The notes under the pieces are model-generated. The model was not told the origin of the DNA, did no database searches, and saw only the letters and a list, made by a program, of their open reading frames with translations. Made by a program: the position numbers and the translations under genes. A DNA stretch of 64,000 bases, from the NCBI RefSeq assembly GCF_030272615.1, contig NC_081410.1, positions 253,379,533-253,443,532 on the forward strand, in the 5' to 3' direction. This document shows positions 1-12,000 of the stretch, piece after piece. Every line of letters begins with the position of its first letter. The first letter of the stretch is position 1. The stretch is from Cryptomeria japonica. Lineage: Eukaryota; Streptophyta; Pinopsida; Cupressales; Cupressaceae.

Positions 1-159
1 AAATGCCAAATTGAAATTAAAACATGCAATGTCACACATCACTGTTCATCAACAACCTGCAACTTGATGCTCCCCCTATGGAATAACTCCACTCCTCATC
101 AATCTTGTTATAAAATTCTACAATTATCTCTAGGACTGATGTACTCTACATCATGCTCA

Positions 160-2033
160 ATTCACCTCATGAAGGGGTACAACCCCTAGCTGACTTCTAA
201 GATACTCAAAAGTAGTCTTAGGTAAAGGTTTAGTAAAGATATCTGCAAGCTGCTCCTTGGTAGAAACATGCTCCAAGATCACATCTTTACTCTGCACTTT
301 TTCCCTCAATAAATGATAATTCAATTCAATATGCTTGGTTCATGTGTGCAAAACAGGTTTTTTGGAAATATTTATGGAACTAGTAGTGTCACATAAGATC
401 TTTACAGGTTCTGTGAAGTTCATCTTGAAACCTTCCAAAATGTGCCTCATCCAGATAGCCTAGGTATAATTCATATAAGCTACAACATACTCATCTTCAA
501 TAGTAGACTGTGATATATAACTCTGCTTCTTGCTACTCCATGAAACAAGTCTTCCTCAAAGAAAGAATGCTCCACCAGTTATGCTTTTCCTATCATCAAC
601 ATTATTTGCCCAATCTGCATCTGTGTACACCTTCATGTCAAAGTTTCCTTCATATGGATACCATAATCCATAGTCAATAGTAACTTTCAAATATCTAAAA
701 ATCCTTGTGGTTTTTATCAAATGTGTTTCTTTTGGATTCTTTTGAAATCAAGCAACTAGACCAATTTCATGAGCTATATCCGATCTACTGTGAACAACTT
801 AGTGCAATTTTCTAGTCATTGACCTGTACTACTTTTCATCAATAGATGTGGCCTCATCTTCCTTAGACAACTTACAACCTATAACCATTGGTGTCCCAAC
901 TAGTTTACAGTCACTCATACCAAATGTCTTTAATACATCTTTCACATACTTAGACTGTGTGATGAAAATACCACTCTTCATTTGTTGTATTTGCCAACCT
1001 ATGAAATTTTTTATCTCCCGCTAGAGACATTTCAAACTCACTTTTATTTTCATTTTCAAAATAATTACTCATATCATCATTACCTCCAAATATGATATCA
1101 TCTATTAACACTTCACTAACTAGTATCTTATCTCCTTCATATTTGAGATATATGTTGATATCTTCACTGGTTCTCTGAAAAACCTATTTTCATCAGGTGT
1201 GAATGAATCCTTTCATACCATGCTCTTGGTGCTTTCTTTAATCCATATAGTTCTTTGTGCAACTTACATACCATGTTTTTTTAATTAGTCAAAGCATAAC
1301 CATCTGGCTACTAAATGTATACTTCCTCTTCCAGTATTCCCTTCAAAAATGTTGGCTTTACATCCATCTGATATACTTTGAATACCTTATATGTTGCAAA
1401 TGCAAGTAAAGCTCTGACACCTTCTAGTCTATCCATTGGTGCAAAAGTCTCACCATAATCTTCTCCTTCTTCTTGTGCATAACCTTTACCAACCAATCTA
1501 GCTTTGTTGTGAACTACTACACCATCTTCATTCAGCTTGTTCCTGAATACCCACTTAGTACCTATCACATTTTTATTTATCGATCGGGGTACTAGGGTCC
1601 ATGTATTGTTCTTCTCAATTTGATCAAGCTCCTCCTCCATAGCTTTGAACCAATGATCATCTCCAAATGATTCCTTAGAAGTTCTAGGCTCAATAGTGGA
1701 GATCATGCAAGAATTTTCTCTAATTCTTCTTCTGGTCAGCACTCCAACATCCTTATCTCCAATAATTTGGTCAGGATTGTGATTTAGTCTCGCATACCTC
1801 AGAATAACATGATCATTATCTTCAAGTTGTTCTTCTTCATTATCATCATCTACTTATGAATCTACCTATTCTGGTTGAACTGGTACAACAACATTCTCTT
1901 TACTGGTTTCAGGTTTCACAGGTTCTGGTTCCAAAATGAAAATGCAAGGATCTTCATACTTTTTCTCCATACTGGTTTCCCCTGAGACATCAGGATACTC
2001 ATCCACTCTAACATCAACACTCTCAATGATTCT
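160..2033 (-). pseudogene. A reverse transcriptase and RNase H, decayed
   Basis: The best-kept part, 1742-1311, reads the RT entry [42 protein letters not shown] and VYQMDVKPTFLKG (first catalytic Asp). The YxDD box lies near 1095-1110 and reads LIDDIIFGG, so the usual Tyr is Leu. RNase H and the C-terminal STKEQLADIFTKP are recognisable near 250-290. The reading ends at TGA 157-159 after LGVVPLHEVN. Two more stops lie near 1855-1870. Frameshifts scatter the rest, so there is no active enzyme. Confidence 0.82.
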
Positions 2034-3029
2034 CTATGTCCGGTCAATATAACATTTGTAGGCCTTACTCTTGGTGGAATAACCAAGAAATATACCTTCA
2101 TCACTATTAGCATCAAACTTGCTAACATAGTCCCCTCTCATAATAAAACATTTTCTACCAAATATCTTGAAATAACTAACATTAGGTGTTCTACCATACC
2201 AGTATTCATATGAAGTCTTATCGTTACCTATTTTTACCAAAATCTAGTTCATAGTGTAGATAGTTGTGCTGACAGCTTCTCTCCTGAAAGCTTTCGCTAC
2301 ACCTCCTTGTATCAACATCATTCTAGTAGCTTCAACATCTGGCCGGTTGTTCCTCTCTACAATACCATTCTACTGTGGTGTAATTGGTGTAGAAAGCTGC
2401 CATTTGATACCATTTTCTTCACAATATCTAGTGAATTCCTCAAAAGTAAATTCACTGCCTTGATCAGTCCTCAGAAACTTTATCTTCTTACCACTCTCCT
2501 TTTCAACTAAGGCCCTGAATGCCTTGAACTTACTAAATGGTTTTGTTTTATCTTTCAATAACGTGACCCACATTATTCTTGAGCAATCATCAGTGAAGAT
2601 CATAAAGTATCTATCACCTTGAATACTTTTAGTCCTTATTGGTCCACAAAGGTCTATATGAACCAAATCTAACAAATGTTCTACTGAAAAAGATTTTCTC
2701 TTGAAAGTTGAGGATGTCATCTTTCCCAGCTAACATTCCTTACATAGAGAATTAACCAGTTTGTCCAATGGAGGCAAACCTCTCACTATCGTGGACTTAC
2801 TTAATTTAACAAACTTATCAAAATTTATATGACCAAATCTCCTATACCAAAGCCAACTATCATCTACTTTAGCAATTAAATAGTTGCTTACTTTAGGATT
2901 CAGGTGAAATAGGTTACCTTTAGTCTGCTTGCCGGTTGCAATTAGTTCACCTTTGCTCCCATAGTTTTTACACATACCATTCTTAAACCCCAATGGATAT
3001 CCTCTATCATTGAGTTGAGCAACACTCAA
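2034..3029 (-). pseudogene. A integrase (GAG-pre-integrase and catalytic core)
   Basis: Three consecutive open stretches (3029-2730, 2720-2370, 2240-2034) form the integrase. The first has the pre-integrase SWLWYRRFGHINFDK and the paired Cys of LVNSLCKEC. The second is the RNase H-like core with VHIDLCGPIRTK (first Asp), DDCSRIMWVTLL and LRTDQGSEF (second Asp). The third carries the conserved YWYGRTPNVSYFKIFG and GIFLGYSTKSKAYKCY end. The stretch closes with TAG at 2034-2036, but the same frame then continues into RT. B and C have a TAG at the same place. Confidence 0.88.
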
Positions 3030-3181
3030 AATATTGTTCTTTAGACCTTCAACTTAGTAGACATCATCTGCACTACTCTTTCCATTAAGAGAAATAGTTC
3101 CCTTACCTTTAACCATGTAGGGTGAGTCATTACCAAATCTTACAACTCCACCATAAAATTCCTTCAAAGAAATAAATTTCT

Positions 3182-3622
3182 CTAATCACTGGTCATGTGG
3201 TGTGAACAACCACTATTAATGATCCAATCATAAAAATTATCCATGTGAGAAACTAAATCCTTCTTATCATATGTTTCCCCTTTAATGGCTACAAACACAA
3301 TGTCTTCATTAGCATCACCATCAGATTCCTCATCAATGGTACCACCATGAACTGCAATAAGACAATCTCTTTTTCCTTTTCCCTTGTACTTCTTGAACTT
3401 CTCTCGCTTGTGCTCATTATCACGATTAGTATAGTTAGCTGCAATGTGTCCAATCTTGTTGCATGCAAAACATTTCAAAGGTAAATTACCTCTATATTTA
3501 CCGGTTCCTCTAGGAAACTGCTTGGCCAACAATGCTTCAAGCTCAACCAAACTATCTTCATCATCAAATTTTCTGCTAGATCTAGATTCATAACTATGAT
3601 TGACATCTCTACTTTTCCACAT
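3182..3622 (-). pseudogene. A nucleocapsid knuckle and protease start
   Basis: This 146-codon stretch holds a nucleocapsid knuckle CFACNKIGHIAANY near residues 51-64. The last Cys of the CX2CX4HX4C pattern is Tyr here. At the C-terminal end is the aspartic protease active site, read as WIINSGCSHHMTSD. Copia proteases carry DSG at this point, so the catalytic Asp has become Asn, a single G-to-A change. Knuckle and protease are both therefore damaged. Integrase follows downstream in A. Confidence 0.85.
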
Positions 3623-3883
3623 AGATGGGTTAGAAACTGAAGCTCTAAATGCAGACTCAGATTTCTGAACACTATCATCATAACCATTTAATTCAAAAGT
3701 CGTAAGTTTACCAATGATGTAGTCAAGGGTTACACTAGTTTTGTCAATAGATTTTAGCTCCTAAATGGCTGCAACTCAGATAGCATAGATTGGTAGCAGG
3801 GTTCTCAACACCTTACTAACTACTATGGCATCTTCCACTTTACCACCTACACTCTTGATCTCACCAACTATCTCTTTTATCCT

Positions 3884-4264
3884 CTAACCACACTGTTGGA
3901 TATTCTCACCTTCAACCATCTGCATGTCATCAAACTTTCCTATTAGACTCTCTTCCTTGGCAATCTTCACATGTTCATTACCATTATAAATCTCTTTAAG
4001 TTTCTTCCATACCTCATATGTAGTCTCCAAACCATGGACATCAACGTATTCTGCATCAGACAAAGAACTGATAATAGCCTCTAGTGCTTGATTTTTTTCT
4101 TGTTTCTCTTTCTTCTGATCATCAGTCATAATCCTACTAGGTGTAACATATTGAGTACCAACATGTTCCCAGTATTGATTTCCTAGACTCTTGATATAAA
4201 TTTTCATTCTATCACTCCATATTCTATAGTTCTCTCTATTAAACTTCAAACCTTCCTTCATCAT
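3884..4264 (-). pseudogene. gag: Copia Gag N-terminal part of A
   Basis: This 126-codon open stretch begins with ATG 58 bases inside the primer site. It has the usual copia Gag opening: an N-terminal segment with NYRIWSDRMKIYIKS, then a helical body with EVWKKLKEIYNGN near residue 85. That is the UBN2/retrotran_gag type that builds the virus-like particle. A stop follows at 3884, and the frame is interrupted again before the zinc knuckle at about 3450. It is the first product of the A gag-pol reading. Confidence 0.8.
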
Positions 4265-4320
4265 GTTCTACAAGATATTTACCTTAAGTTGTTAGGCTTA
4301 GACCTTAGAGGACCTAAGGT

Positions 4321-4333
4321 GCTCTAATACCAA
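4321..4333 (-). promoter_or_regulatory. Primer binding site of A (tRNA-iMet)
   Basis: The minus strand reads TTGGTATTAGAGC. It matches the usual plant copia primer site TGGTATCAGAGC except for one C-to-T change. It lies four bases inside the LTR. Confidence 0.8.
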
Positions 4334-4337
4334 TTGA

Positions 4338-5756
4338 TGGTATGATGAAAGAATAAGGATTTGGTCATCTACTGAGAGGGGGGGTGAATCAGTAGATAGA
4401 AAAAATGATAATAACTTTTACCAATCTTAAAATCAACCTCTCAGATTAGACTTAGAACTGACAAGTTAAACCACTGAACTATAAATGCAATATCACTATC
4501 AGAATAAATCGGTTGACTATTACAACAGATTAATAGTCAACAACTTGAAACTCATAAACATCGAAATACTTTTACTGACATAAGTAAAACTTTATTTCAT
4601 ATTGTTGCTGGTTATCATGAATTATTAAAGTGAATTAAGTAGTTAAGCAAATCAACTATAGAAAACATAACCACTAAAACATTCACCACTTGACACAATA
4701 TTTTGACGTGGAAACCCAAAAGGGAAAAACCAAGGTGAGATGAGACTCACAAGATAACTATCTAAACTCTTCTGAAGTTCACCTTGCTAGGAGCCAAGCT
4801 TGATAAAGCTTTACAAAATGTCCTATTAAGAACCAATCCTGTTAGGGACCACCTGGTTAAGGGATTGATTATAATGCCTTGTTAGAAGCAATACCCTATG
4901 AGGAGTAACCTTGGTAGAGGATTTGAAATCCAAGCTAATGGACCACCTGGTTAGAGGATTTAAATAACACCAAGCTTGTTAGAGATTACCGGATTAGGGG
5001 ATTTCATAAACTGCTGTAATCGTTAGAGAACAACAGGAGTTTGCTGATCTGTTTGAATAGCACTACACTTGCTTGTTCAAATCCTTTTTTTGCTCCTATC
5101 TACCTTTACACAAACTGCAGATATATTATCCAATTTGACAACCACAAACTCAACTGAAACTTTGCCAACTCTAAAACAAAACAACTCATCGACTTTATAA
5201 ACAAATCAATTAGGTTGGTAACACAACAAAAACCTAATTCTCTCATAGAGATTACAAACAAGTCGGTTCAAGTATGATTGTTGGATTACATAACAATCTA
5301 TGCACATCATTCAAGAAAGCCTCGACTGCTCCTTCATCACTGCTTCATCAAACTTAGTAACTCATGACGTGTTTTGCATTACATGAAATATACTCTCTCA
5401 TTCCCTATAAAAAACTCATTATCTCAACTCACCAAAAACACTTTGAAACTCTCTTCATACAATAAGCATACATGTCATAATCATTACCACTCATCATCAA
5501 ATCATAAACCAATAGAACCATTTCATCAAACTTAATCAGTTAGGGTTTATCAAATCAACAAGTAGGGTTAACTGGTTCAACTCTCCAATACTTAGCAATA
5601 CTGGTTCACTCCAGAAACTTACCTACTGGTTACAGTTCCCTTCACTAGCTCTTCCTACCGGCTAGAAAACAACATTATAACAATATCATTACCGGTTAAT
5701 TAACATTAATGATGACATAACATTTTACTAATGCAATCTTCATGCAAATGCCAACA
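4338..5756 (-). repeat. 5' LTR of element A
   Basis: The right boundary is set by the minus-strand start TGTTGGCATTTGC (plus-strand ccaaca at 5751-5756). The left boundary is a CA end four bases from the primer site. The LTR carries a copia LTR motif at about 4706-4740 (plus strand gtggaaacccaaaagggaaa, followed by aaccaaggtgaga) that recurs in B, C and D. It also holds a degenerate internal repeat at 4840-5010 built on ccacctggttagaggattt. It is about 1.42 kb. The other LTR is not in the window, so the exact ends are inferred. Confidence 0.7.
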
Positions 5757-6843
5757 CTATTGACATAGATAGTTGACCGAAGATGACTGAGTGATTTGGA
5801 TGAGATGTTTGCAAGCCGATTGTCTTAGTTATCCAAGTGGCGGTCAACCAAGTTTGACCAAAAATATTGAACAATAAATTTGATGTCGTGAGTGCATGTC
5901 AATAATCATAGAGTTATACGTGGCAATTGACCGATATTGACCAAGTGATGTAGATACTAAAAATGATTACAAGTGGCTCCCAAGTGGTAGAGAATGAAAT
6001 CTGTTATGTAGAAGTTGGTGCTTGTAGAGATTTTAATGAGGTTTTTGTCAATCTCCTCAGGGCAGGTCGACAGAGGATGAAGAATGCATTAATGGTGACT
6101 GCATTGCAGGTTGTTTATGTGGCTTGAGGTGATCTACAGAGAGATGATTAGATCTCACTAGAAAGATGAAGATTACTAAATATAGTAATCAATTGTCTGA
6201 GAAGAGTGAAGTAGCAATTAATATGATCATGTTGCAAAAAGAATTGTTGAGCCTTTTTGAGGCTCAAGGAAATCTTTTAGGCTGAAGCTTTCTAAGTATA
6301 GCAATCCTATATTGATAGCATGATCTAAATACAAATGTTTTCAAAAGGGAATGCATTTATTATGGGTGGTTATCTATCTGAGTGATAGGTATAGAGAATT
6401 TGATCGATATGCGTATATAATCTTTTGGAGGCTAAGGAGATCAGTGTGTGAATCCATTTTTGGAGGGAAATCCTGCAGGTACAAAGATGATCGAGAATAG
6501 TGTATAGGTCATGAGATTTGACAACTGCAAATGAGGAAGCTGAGTTGGCAAAGAAAAGCTAGGGGATTTCAATCAAAAGAGAGAAGTGCATTCAATAAGG
6601 GTGTAATTGCTGAAGGTGTGAAAGAGGAGAAGCTCTAAAAAATATAGATTACAAAAAAAAAAGAGAAGAGGGTTGTAGAGAAGCAGCTCATGCAGATGTC
6701 AATAACATGATGCCAATGTAGACCTAACACAATAAGAAGTGACTACATGCAGAATGTTCATATGTGTGGAGACAAAAAGCAGCTGAGACCCTAACTCATT
6801 TGGGTGCATTTTCTGACGAACTATGTGATTTCTTTCATTTTTT
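5757..6843. other. Unassigned AT-rich stretch between A and CACTA element F
   Basis: I see no open frame of useful length, no LTR signature and no recognisable domain here. The text is of mixed quality: 6100-6700 looks like old coding sequence with many stops. It may include the true 5' end of the CACTA element, but I could not find a clear CACTA terminal inverted repeat. A gatctcactagaaag at about 6152 is a weak candidate only. Confidence 0.5.
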
Positions 6844-7070
6844 CGGATCTTAGGAGGCAATTTGTGTTTTTTTTTTAATGTTGCCCGACATTCGTCGGAA
6901 TTTCGATGAAACCAACTATTGTTGGAATCTTGCCCGACATTCGTTGGATCTTAGAAGGCAATTTGTGTCAAATATTTTTAAAAAAAAATCTTGCCCTATG
7001 TTCATCAGAATTCCGACGAAACCAACTGGCATCGAAATCTTTTCGACATTCGTCAGAATTCTAACGAAAA
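6844..7070. repeat. Subterminal repeats of CACTA element F
   Basis: The motif ttgcccgacattcgtcgga, followed by aattccgacgaaaccaact, recurs about four times, starting near 6881, 6931, 6990 and 7041. The motif ggatcttagaaggcaatttg occurs twice, near 6845 and 6946. Many units contain the short palindrome gtcggaattccgac or a decayed form. CACTA transposons commonly carry such repeats just inside their ends, where the element's DNA-binding protein binds. Confidence 0.65.
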
Positions 7071-7123
7071 ATAGAAAAGTGAAAAAGGAAAAAAAAAACC
7101 CTTAGGGTTAGTCAAGTAAATAA

Positions 7124-7130
7124 TATAAAA
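7124..7130 (+). promoter_or_regulatory. Possible TATA box of the Tnp2 gene
   Basis: The sequence aatataaaaag lies about 110 bases before the first ATG of the transposase gene and just downstream of the subterminal repeats. Its position fits a core promoter, but AT-rich DNA makes chance matches common. Confidence 0.35.
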
Positions 7131-7237
7131 AGTCATGCGGATAGTGTTTTCCGTACTTGCGATGCCATTTTGCTTGGTTTGTGAAGGTTATAGACCGAAT
7201 TTTCATAGCTCGAGTTTTTTGCCTATGAAGAAAAATC

Positions 7238-7924
7238 ATGTCAGATAATATCAATGAAGAACAAAATAAGGAGAAAATTGCTAGATTATGGTCTAGCTTG
7301 AAAAGAAAAGGTAATGGGAAATGTTATTGTCCCTACAAAAATTGTAAGGGCTTAAAGACTAGAAGACTTTTAATCACAAATGCTGAGGAAAATTGTAGGA
7401 AACATGGTCACATTGAAGGGGGGCATGATTATCATCCATTGGTAAGTTGTTCACTATATGTGTTTATATTGATTGCATTTGTAAATGTTTATATCATTTT
7501 AATAATTTATATATATATAAAATCACTTGTTAATGAGATCATGATCATGGTTTATTTATATGATCATTTGTATATAGGTGGAGCGGCCTAGGGCACATGA
7601 TATGGACTACCACAACTTGAAGAATGTGGTTTTCCAAGTGGAGGAACATGGAGGTGTGAATATTGAAACTGAAGATAATTATCCTATGGAAAAAGATGAT
7701 CATGTGTCAGAAAACACAGTTGAAGATGATGGTACAAATACATTGATCCATGACACATTTAGTACTGGCACAACTGATAAAGATGACTTTGATGTTGTTC
7801 ATGATTTTCTTGTACTTGAAAAGGCATACGAACCCCTTTATGAAGGCTCCCAAACAACTGTTCTCTCTATTGTATTTTTGTTGGTGAACTTGAAGGTTAT
7901 GAATGGTTTATCCAACATAACAAT
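7238..7924 (+). pseudogene. CACTA Tnp2 transposase, N-terminal exons
   Basis: Exon 1 (7238-7441) starts with ATG and encodes a transposase-associated zinc-binding segment, GKCYCPYKNCKG followed by CRKHGHIEGGHDYHPL. It ends at TTG|GTAAGT. Intron 7442-7577 ends in tatatag, and exon 2 resumes in frame with VERPRAHDMDYHN. Exon 2 continues through an acidic linker to AYEPLYEGSQTT and VNLKVMNGLSN, which matches the block before the core of plant Tnp2 proteins. The reading stops at 7924, where copia B is inserted. Of the transposase pieces this one is the least damaged. Confidence 0.78.
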
Positions 7925-8729
7925 TGTTGGTATTATGGATATGTTGCATTGGTTTTTTCATTGATGTCAACACTTATCAACACTTATCCTTCTAGAGATC
8001 TTTGGTTATGTTGAACCGACAAATTATGTTCACTGACAAGTTCAGTGACTTATGCACAGTCACCGATATATCACTCACCGATAGGTTATATTGTTCATCG
8101 ACACTGAGGACAACTTGTTATCATCTGGAGATCACTTGGTTATGTCAAAGACATGGTTTGGACACTTGGTTTTGGTATTTTGGTTATTGGTCTAAATGGG
8201 TTGACATATTTGTTGTTATCGGCAATATAGTCTAGGTTATGGACCGGCATGCATTATCTATTCTAGATTAGCACAACACATTATGGAGGTGATTTAATTA
8301 ATTGGATATTGGTGTAATTTTATTGAGCTGACATGATGCATCACATCTTGACTTATTTGTAATTGATTTAATTGCAATATTCTTAGTGAGCCGACCTACA
8401 CATTTGGTCTAGGTTTTGGTATATATGTAAGATCTCATTTATGAGATAAAAAATAAGATAGTGAGATGGTATATGGTTATGATATTGTAACATGGTATGT
8501 GTGAATACTGAAGATTATATGAGTAGACCATAGAGAAGGTTCAAGGAAGGTTTGAAGGTGATTATCAGAGGTTAACCGGTACTGAATCCAGCATTGGAGA
8601 TGCTACTTTGAGCAGTACATTATCATTGGATTTAATCATCCAATTGTAGTCAGTGTGACTCCTATTTTGTGATTGAGCAGTGAGCTCTAGGTGGTTGGCC
8701 TTTCTGCATGTGCAGACCCCATTTGTATA
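7925..8729 (+). repeat. 5' LTR of B, 3'-truncated
   Basis: It aligns base by base with the 3' LTR of B from its TG start to gaccccatttgtata. It then jumps straight to gagctaagtcc of the internal region. The deletion removes the last approximately 290 bases of the LTR, including the conserved copia LTR motif, and most of the primer binding site. Confidence 0.88.
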
Positions 8730-8769
8730 GAGCTAAGTCCTCCTGAGCAGTACAACTTGAGGAGATTCT

Positions 8770-9019
8770 ATGGCAACTAAATTTTTTAGGAAGGATAGTC
8801 TGAAACATGATGGAACCAACTATGGTATATGGAAGATCAAAATGGAGACACATCTGAATTGCATTAGAAGAGACATATGGGATGTTACAAAGAATGGCTA
8901 TGTTGGTCCTACACTGAATCAACCTAGTCCACCAACATTGGGTAAAGATCAAGAAAATGATTGCAAAGAAAGAGAATCACTTTTGAGCACATTATCAGAT
9001 CAACAAATCATGAGATTAT
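8770..9019 (+). pseudogene. gag: B Gag, N-terminal part
   Basis: The ATG at 8770 follows a purine-rich leader that C also has. The reading begins MATKFFRKDSLKHDGTNYG and continues through KIKMETHLNCI, RDIWDVTKNGYVGP and LSDQQIMRLS. It matches the start of C Gag almost residue for residue. It is cut at LSDQQIMRLS by element E and resumes about 10 kb downstream at 19185. Confidence 0.85.
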
Positions 9020-9024
9020 CAAAT

Positions 9025-12000
9025 TGTTGTTCACCAAAACTAGTTAACCCAAGTTCACCTGCAATCTTTCTATGAAATGGCCAATTTCAATCTATGAAAA
9101 GCATCAGGACTTGGACAACATAACATAGGACCCTAATGATCCTCCTGCACTTCAGGTTCTGCTAGACCTAGGAGGGGACACCCTTTGATGCATTAAATAC
9201 AACCAGTTATAGACATATGGCAGCATCAAACAATAAGCAGATAGAGCATTCCACAAGCTCAACAAGTTAGAGAAACACTACAAATTGGCTGGATCTGTAT
9301 AAGCAATAGATGAATAAGAGCTTGGAATGAATAGAACACAACCCCTAAACATGAAGGGAAATAGATTTTCTTTAAATTTTTATGAATCTGAAAATATCCC
9401 CAAATTCTTCAAAGACTAGTGCCTTGTTCATTGGGCATGGAGTCACACACAAAACTGTAAATGCAAATCTTAGTTGCAAACTTATTATATTCCTGCATCA
9501 ATACCTTATACCAATGCATTACTTGATTCATTCACAAAATTATCAGATCTTGGATACATATTCCATTATTTATGACTGATTACATAATTTAAAACCTTCA
9601 CTGGAGGGTACCTACAAATAGTCACAACAATCTCCTAGAGATGAAAAATTTCAGCCTCCTTGAGGATTCAATTTGTAACAATGAAATACATGCCTAGAGA
9701 CAATCTTGTGTGAAATATACTCATGCCTAACATAAGTAAAACCTGCAACTAGAAAATAATCTGTAATACTAAAATGAAGCTCTATACCCTGAACAAACCA
9801 AAGAGTTTTACAAATTTGAGTCAAGAAATTCAGAACAGGAAACCATGAAATCTAGAGCATTTCTCCAAAATTTTGGAACCCTTACAATTGAGAAGAAATG
9901 AGAATAAAAAGAGGAGGGAAAAGATAGAAATCTGCATAACACATTGCCAAGTGTCATCTTTCCCCAACTGAAAAAATATTTCCTTTCTCCTTCCCATGGA
10001 AACTGCTCTCAAAATATTTGAGATCTATTGAAACAAACTACATTACTAGATTCCTCGTCGCAAGAGCTTTCTGATGGTATATGATATGACTATGTTTGAG
10101 AAAAAATAACCCTCAGGTGAATTAATCACTCATGTGAGCCCATCATTTAATTTTTTTGATTTTTACCTATAGTCTAGACTATGTTATTTAACTTTGATTT
10201 TTAGCCTGATTTTAACCTGCGCCCTGCCATGTGGTGACTTGTGATTCACCCGTGAATCCTACTGGGGTGACACCTCACCTATCTGCCACCTCACCCGCCT
10301 TACGGACCACCACCTGTCTACTACCTGATTGCTCCGTCATCGCCACCTGACTACCACGTCATTTGTCACTCATTCACGAAGGGTAATGGTCAAGCACCTT
10401 CGCATAGTGACTCAGCCATGGTCATCCAATCATCCTCAATTTGCATTATCTTTAATCTACCTTTTCTGCACGTGATTTGTCGGTGGTTCGTGATGGTTAA
10501 CGATCGAGCACCTTCTCTTTGTGAATCAACGACCACCATTAGATCGACTCCAACTTGATCGATCTTTAATTTTCCTTCTCACTGCAAAATTTTCTTACCT
10601 CAGGAATCATGCACACGCGTGGGGTCCACTAGGATGACTGGCAACCTCTTGCCAAAAGTGCTGAATCTTTTGACTCTATAGTTGTGTTTAAGTTTGCATT
10701 TAAATACCAAAATGTCCCTTCACCCAGCCAATGTGGGATATATGTTTTATGCCTGGCATTGCATTTTTCATTTTCTGAAGGTTTTGATGGCACCTTGAAT
10801 TGCATTTGTCTGAAGCTTTAATGCCTTTCTGTTCAATGGCACGCCATAGGAGGGAGGATTAGCTTCGAAGGTTGTGGAATTAAGCTTTACACCTACAAAT
10901 CACATTTTTGCTTGAAACATTTTCAAATTCCCTTTCAATCCACAGAGGGAGGAGCTAATCTTGCTAATTACATTCCCTAAAAGTCTCATGTACCCTCCTC
11001 ACATCTACCTCTTGTCTGGCACACAGGGGAGGGTTTTGGCTTTGAGCCTGCCCATTGCATTTGTCTGAAACTTCTAAACCTTTTCAACACCATTTTCCAC
11101 CTGCTACATTTGACTTTGGTTTGGGGTGTTTAATGATCTTTACAAACCACATGAGGGAGGAGGGAATTGCTGGAGGGTTTCAATAGCTACCACGTAGGGA
11201 GGAGATTGCATTTGTTTGAATTTCTAATGCCTTTTAACTTGCCACAGTGTAGGAGACTTCATTTTCTATTTTCACCTACCAAATGCATTTACTTAAATTT
11301 CCTCTTAACCACCACACAGGAGGAGATTGGCTCTACACCTGGTAATTGCGTTTACTTGAGAGTTTTATAAAGCCCTCCAAACTCCATGCAGAAGGAGGCT
11401 ACACTAGCTAATTTCATTTTTTTGGAAGTTTCATTGTGTTGCTCACACGTGGGAGAAGGAAGGAGGCTCTGAACCTGCTGATTGCATATGCCTGGAAGTT
11501 TAATAAAACCCCTGCCCTTTACATTTGCTTTTAAAAAAAACTAGTCTTTTCCATACCACATAGGGAGGAAAGAGGCTAGCATGTTTCATTTCTTTGGAGG
11601 TTTTAATGGATGCTATTTGCATTTGTTAAAAAACTTTAAAACCCTCTCCATTCCACACCATTTGCCAGGGAGAATGCTACCAAAATTCGAAAACTTTGGT
11701 TTTACGCCCTTTCAGCTATCAAATAATCAGGCATATGCTTCAATGTACCATTAATGTCCATATTTCTCTTATAATATTCTCTAGCTTCTTCTATATCTCT
11801 TAAATCAATAAAACACATGATTTAAAATAACAATTTAAACTTTGCCTGAAAAGACACATGAAGTGGCAAGTCAGGTCGGGCCCCAAAGTGGGTCCGGCTA
11901 AAAAAAAATTCGTTTTCATGCAACTGACTGTTGGAAACACCTCAAGAACCTTGAACATGCCTCTAGAATCGATCAACACCATTTTTTGATCATTAAACTG

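Larger units (their letters stand above)
1..5756 (-). mobile_element. Copia LTR retrotransposon A, partial (3' LTR off the left edge)
   Basis: This is a Ty1/copia element read on the minus strand: 5' LTR, initiator-Met primer site, gag, CCHC knuckle, protease, integrase, RT and RNase H, in that order from right to left. The domain order with integrase before RT defines copia. The gag-pol reading ends at a TGA at 157-159, and the remaining 156 bases are 3' untranslated sequence that should lead to a polypurine tract and 3' LTR outside the window. It is a different family from B and C: its gag and LTR do not align with theirs, though its pol is related. Several in-frame stops make it non-functional. 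Confidence 0.9.

Noticed and set aside
6152-6170. cactagaaagatg as the CACTA 5' terminus
   Set aside because: Only a partial match, no matching inverted copy on the right side, and about 700 bases from the subterminal repeats.
6878-7105. Plus-strand open frame of 75 codons over the CACTA subterminal repeats
   Set aside because: It follows the palindromic repeat and has no domain; a chance frame.
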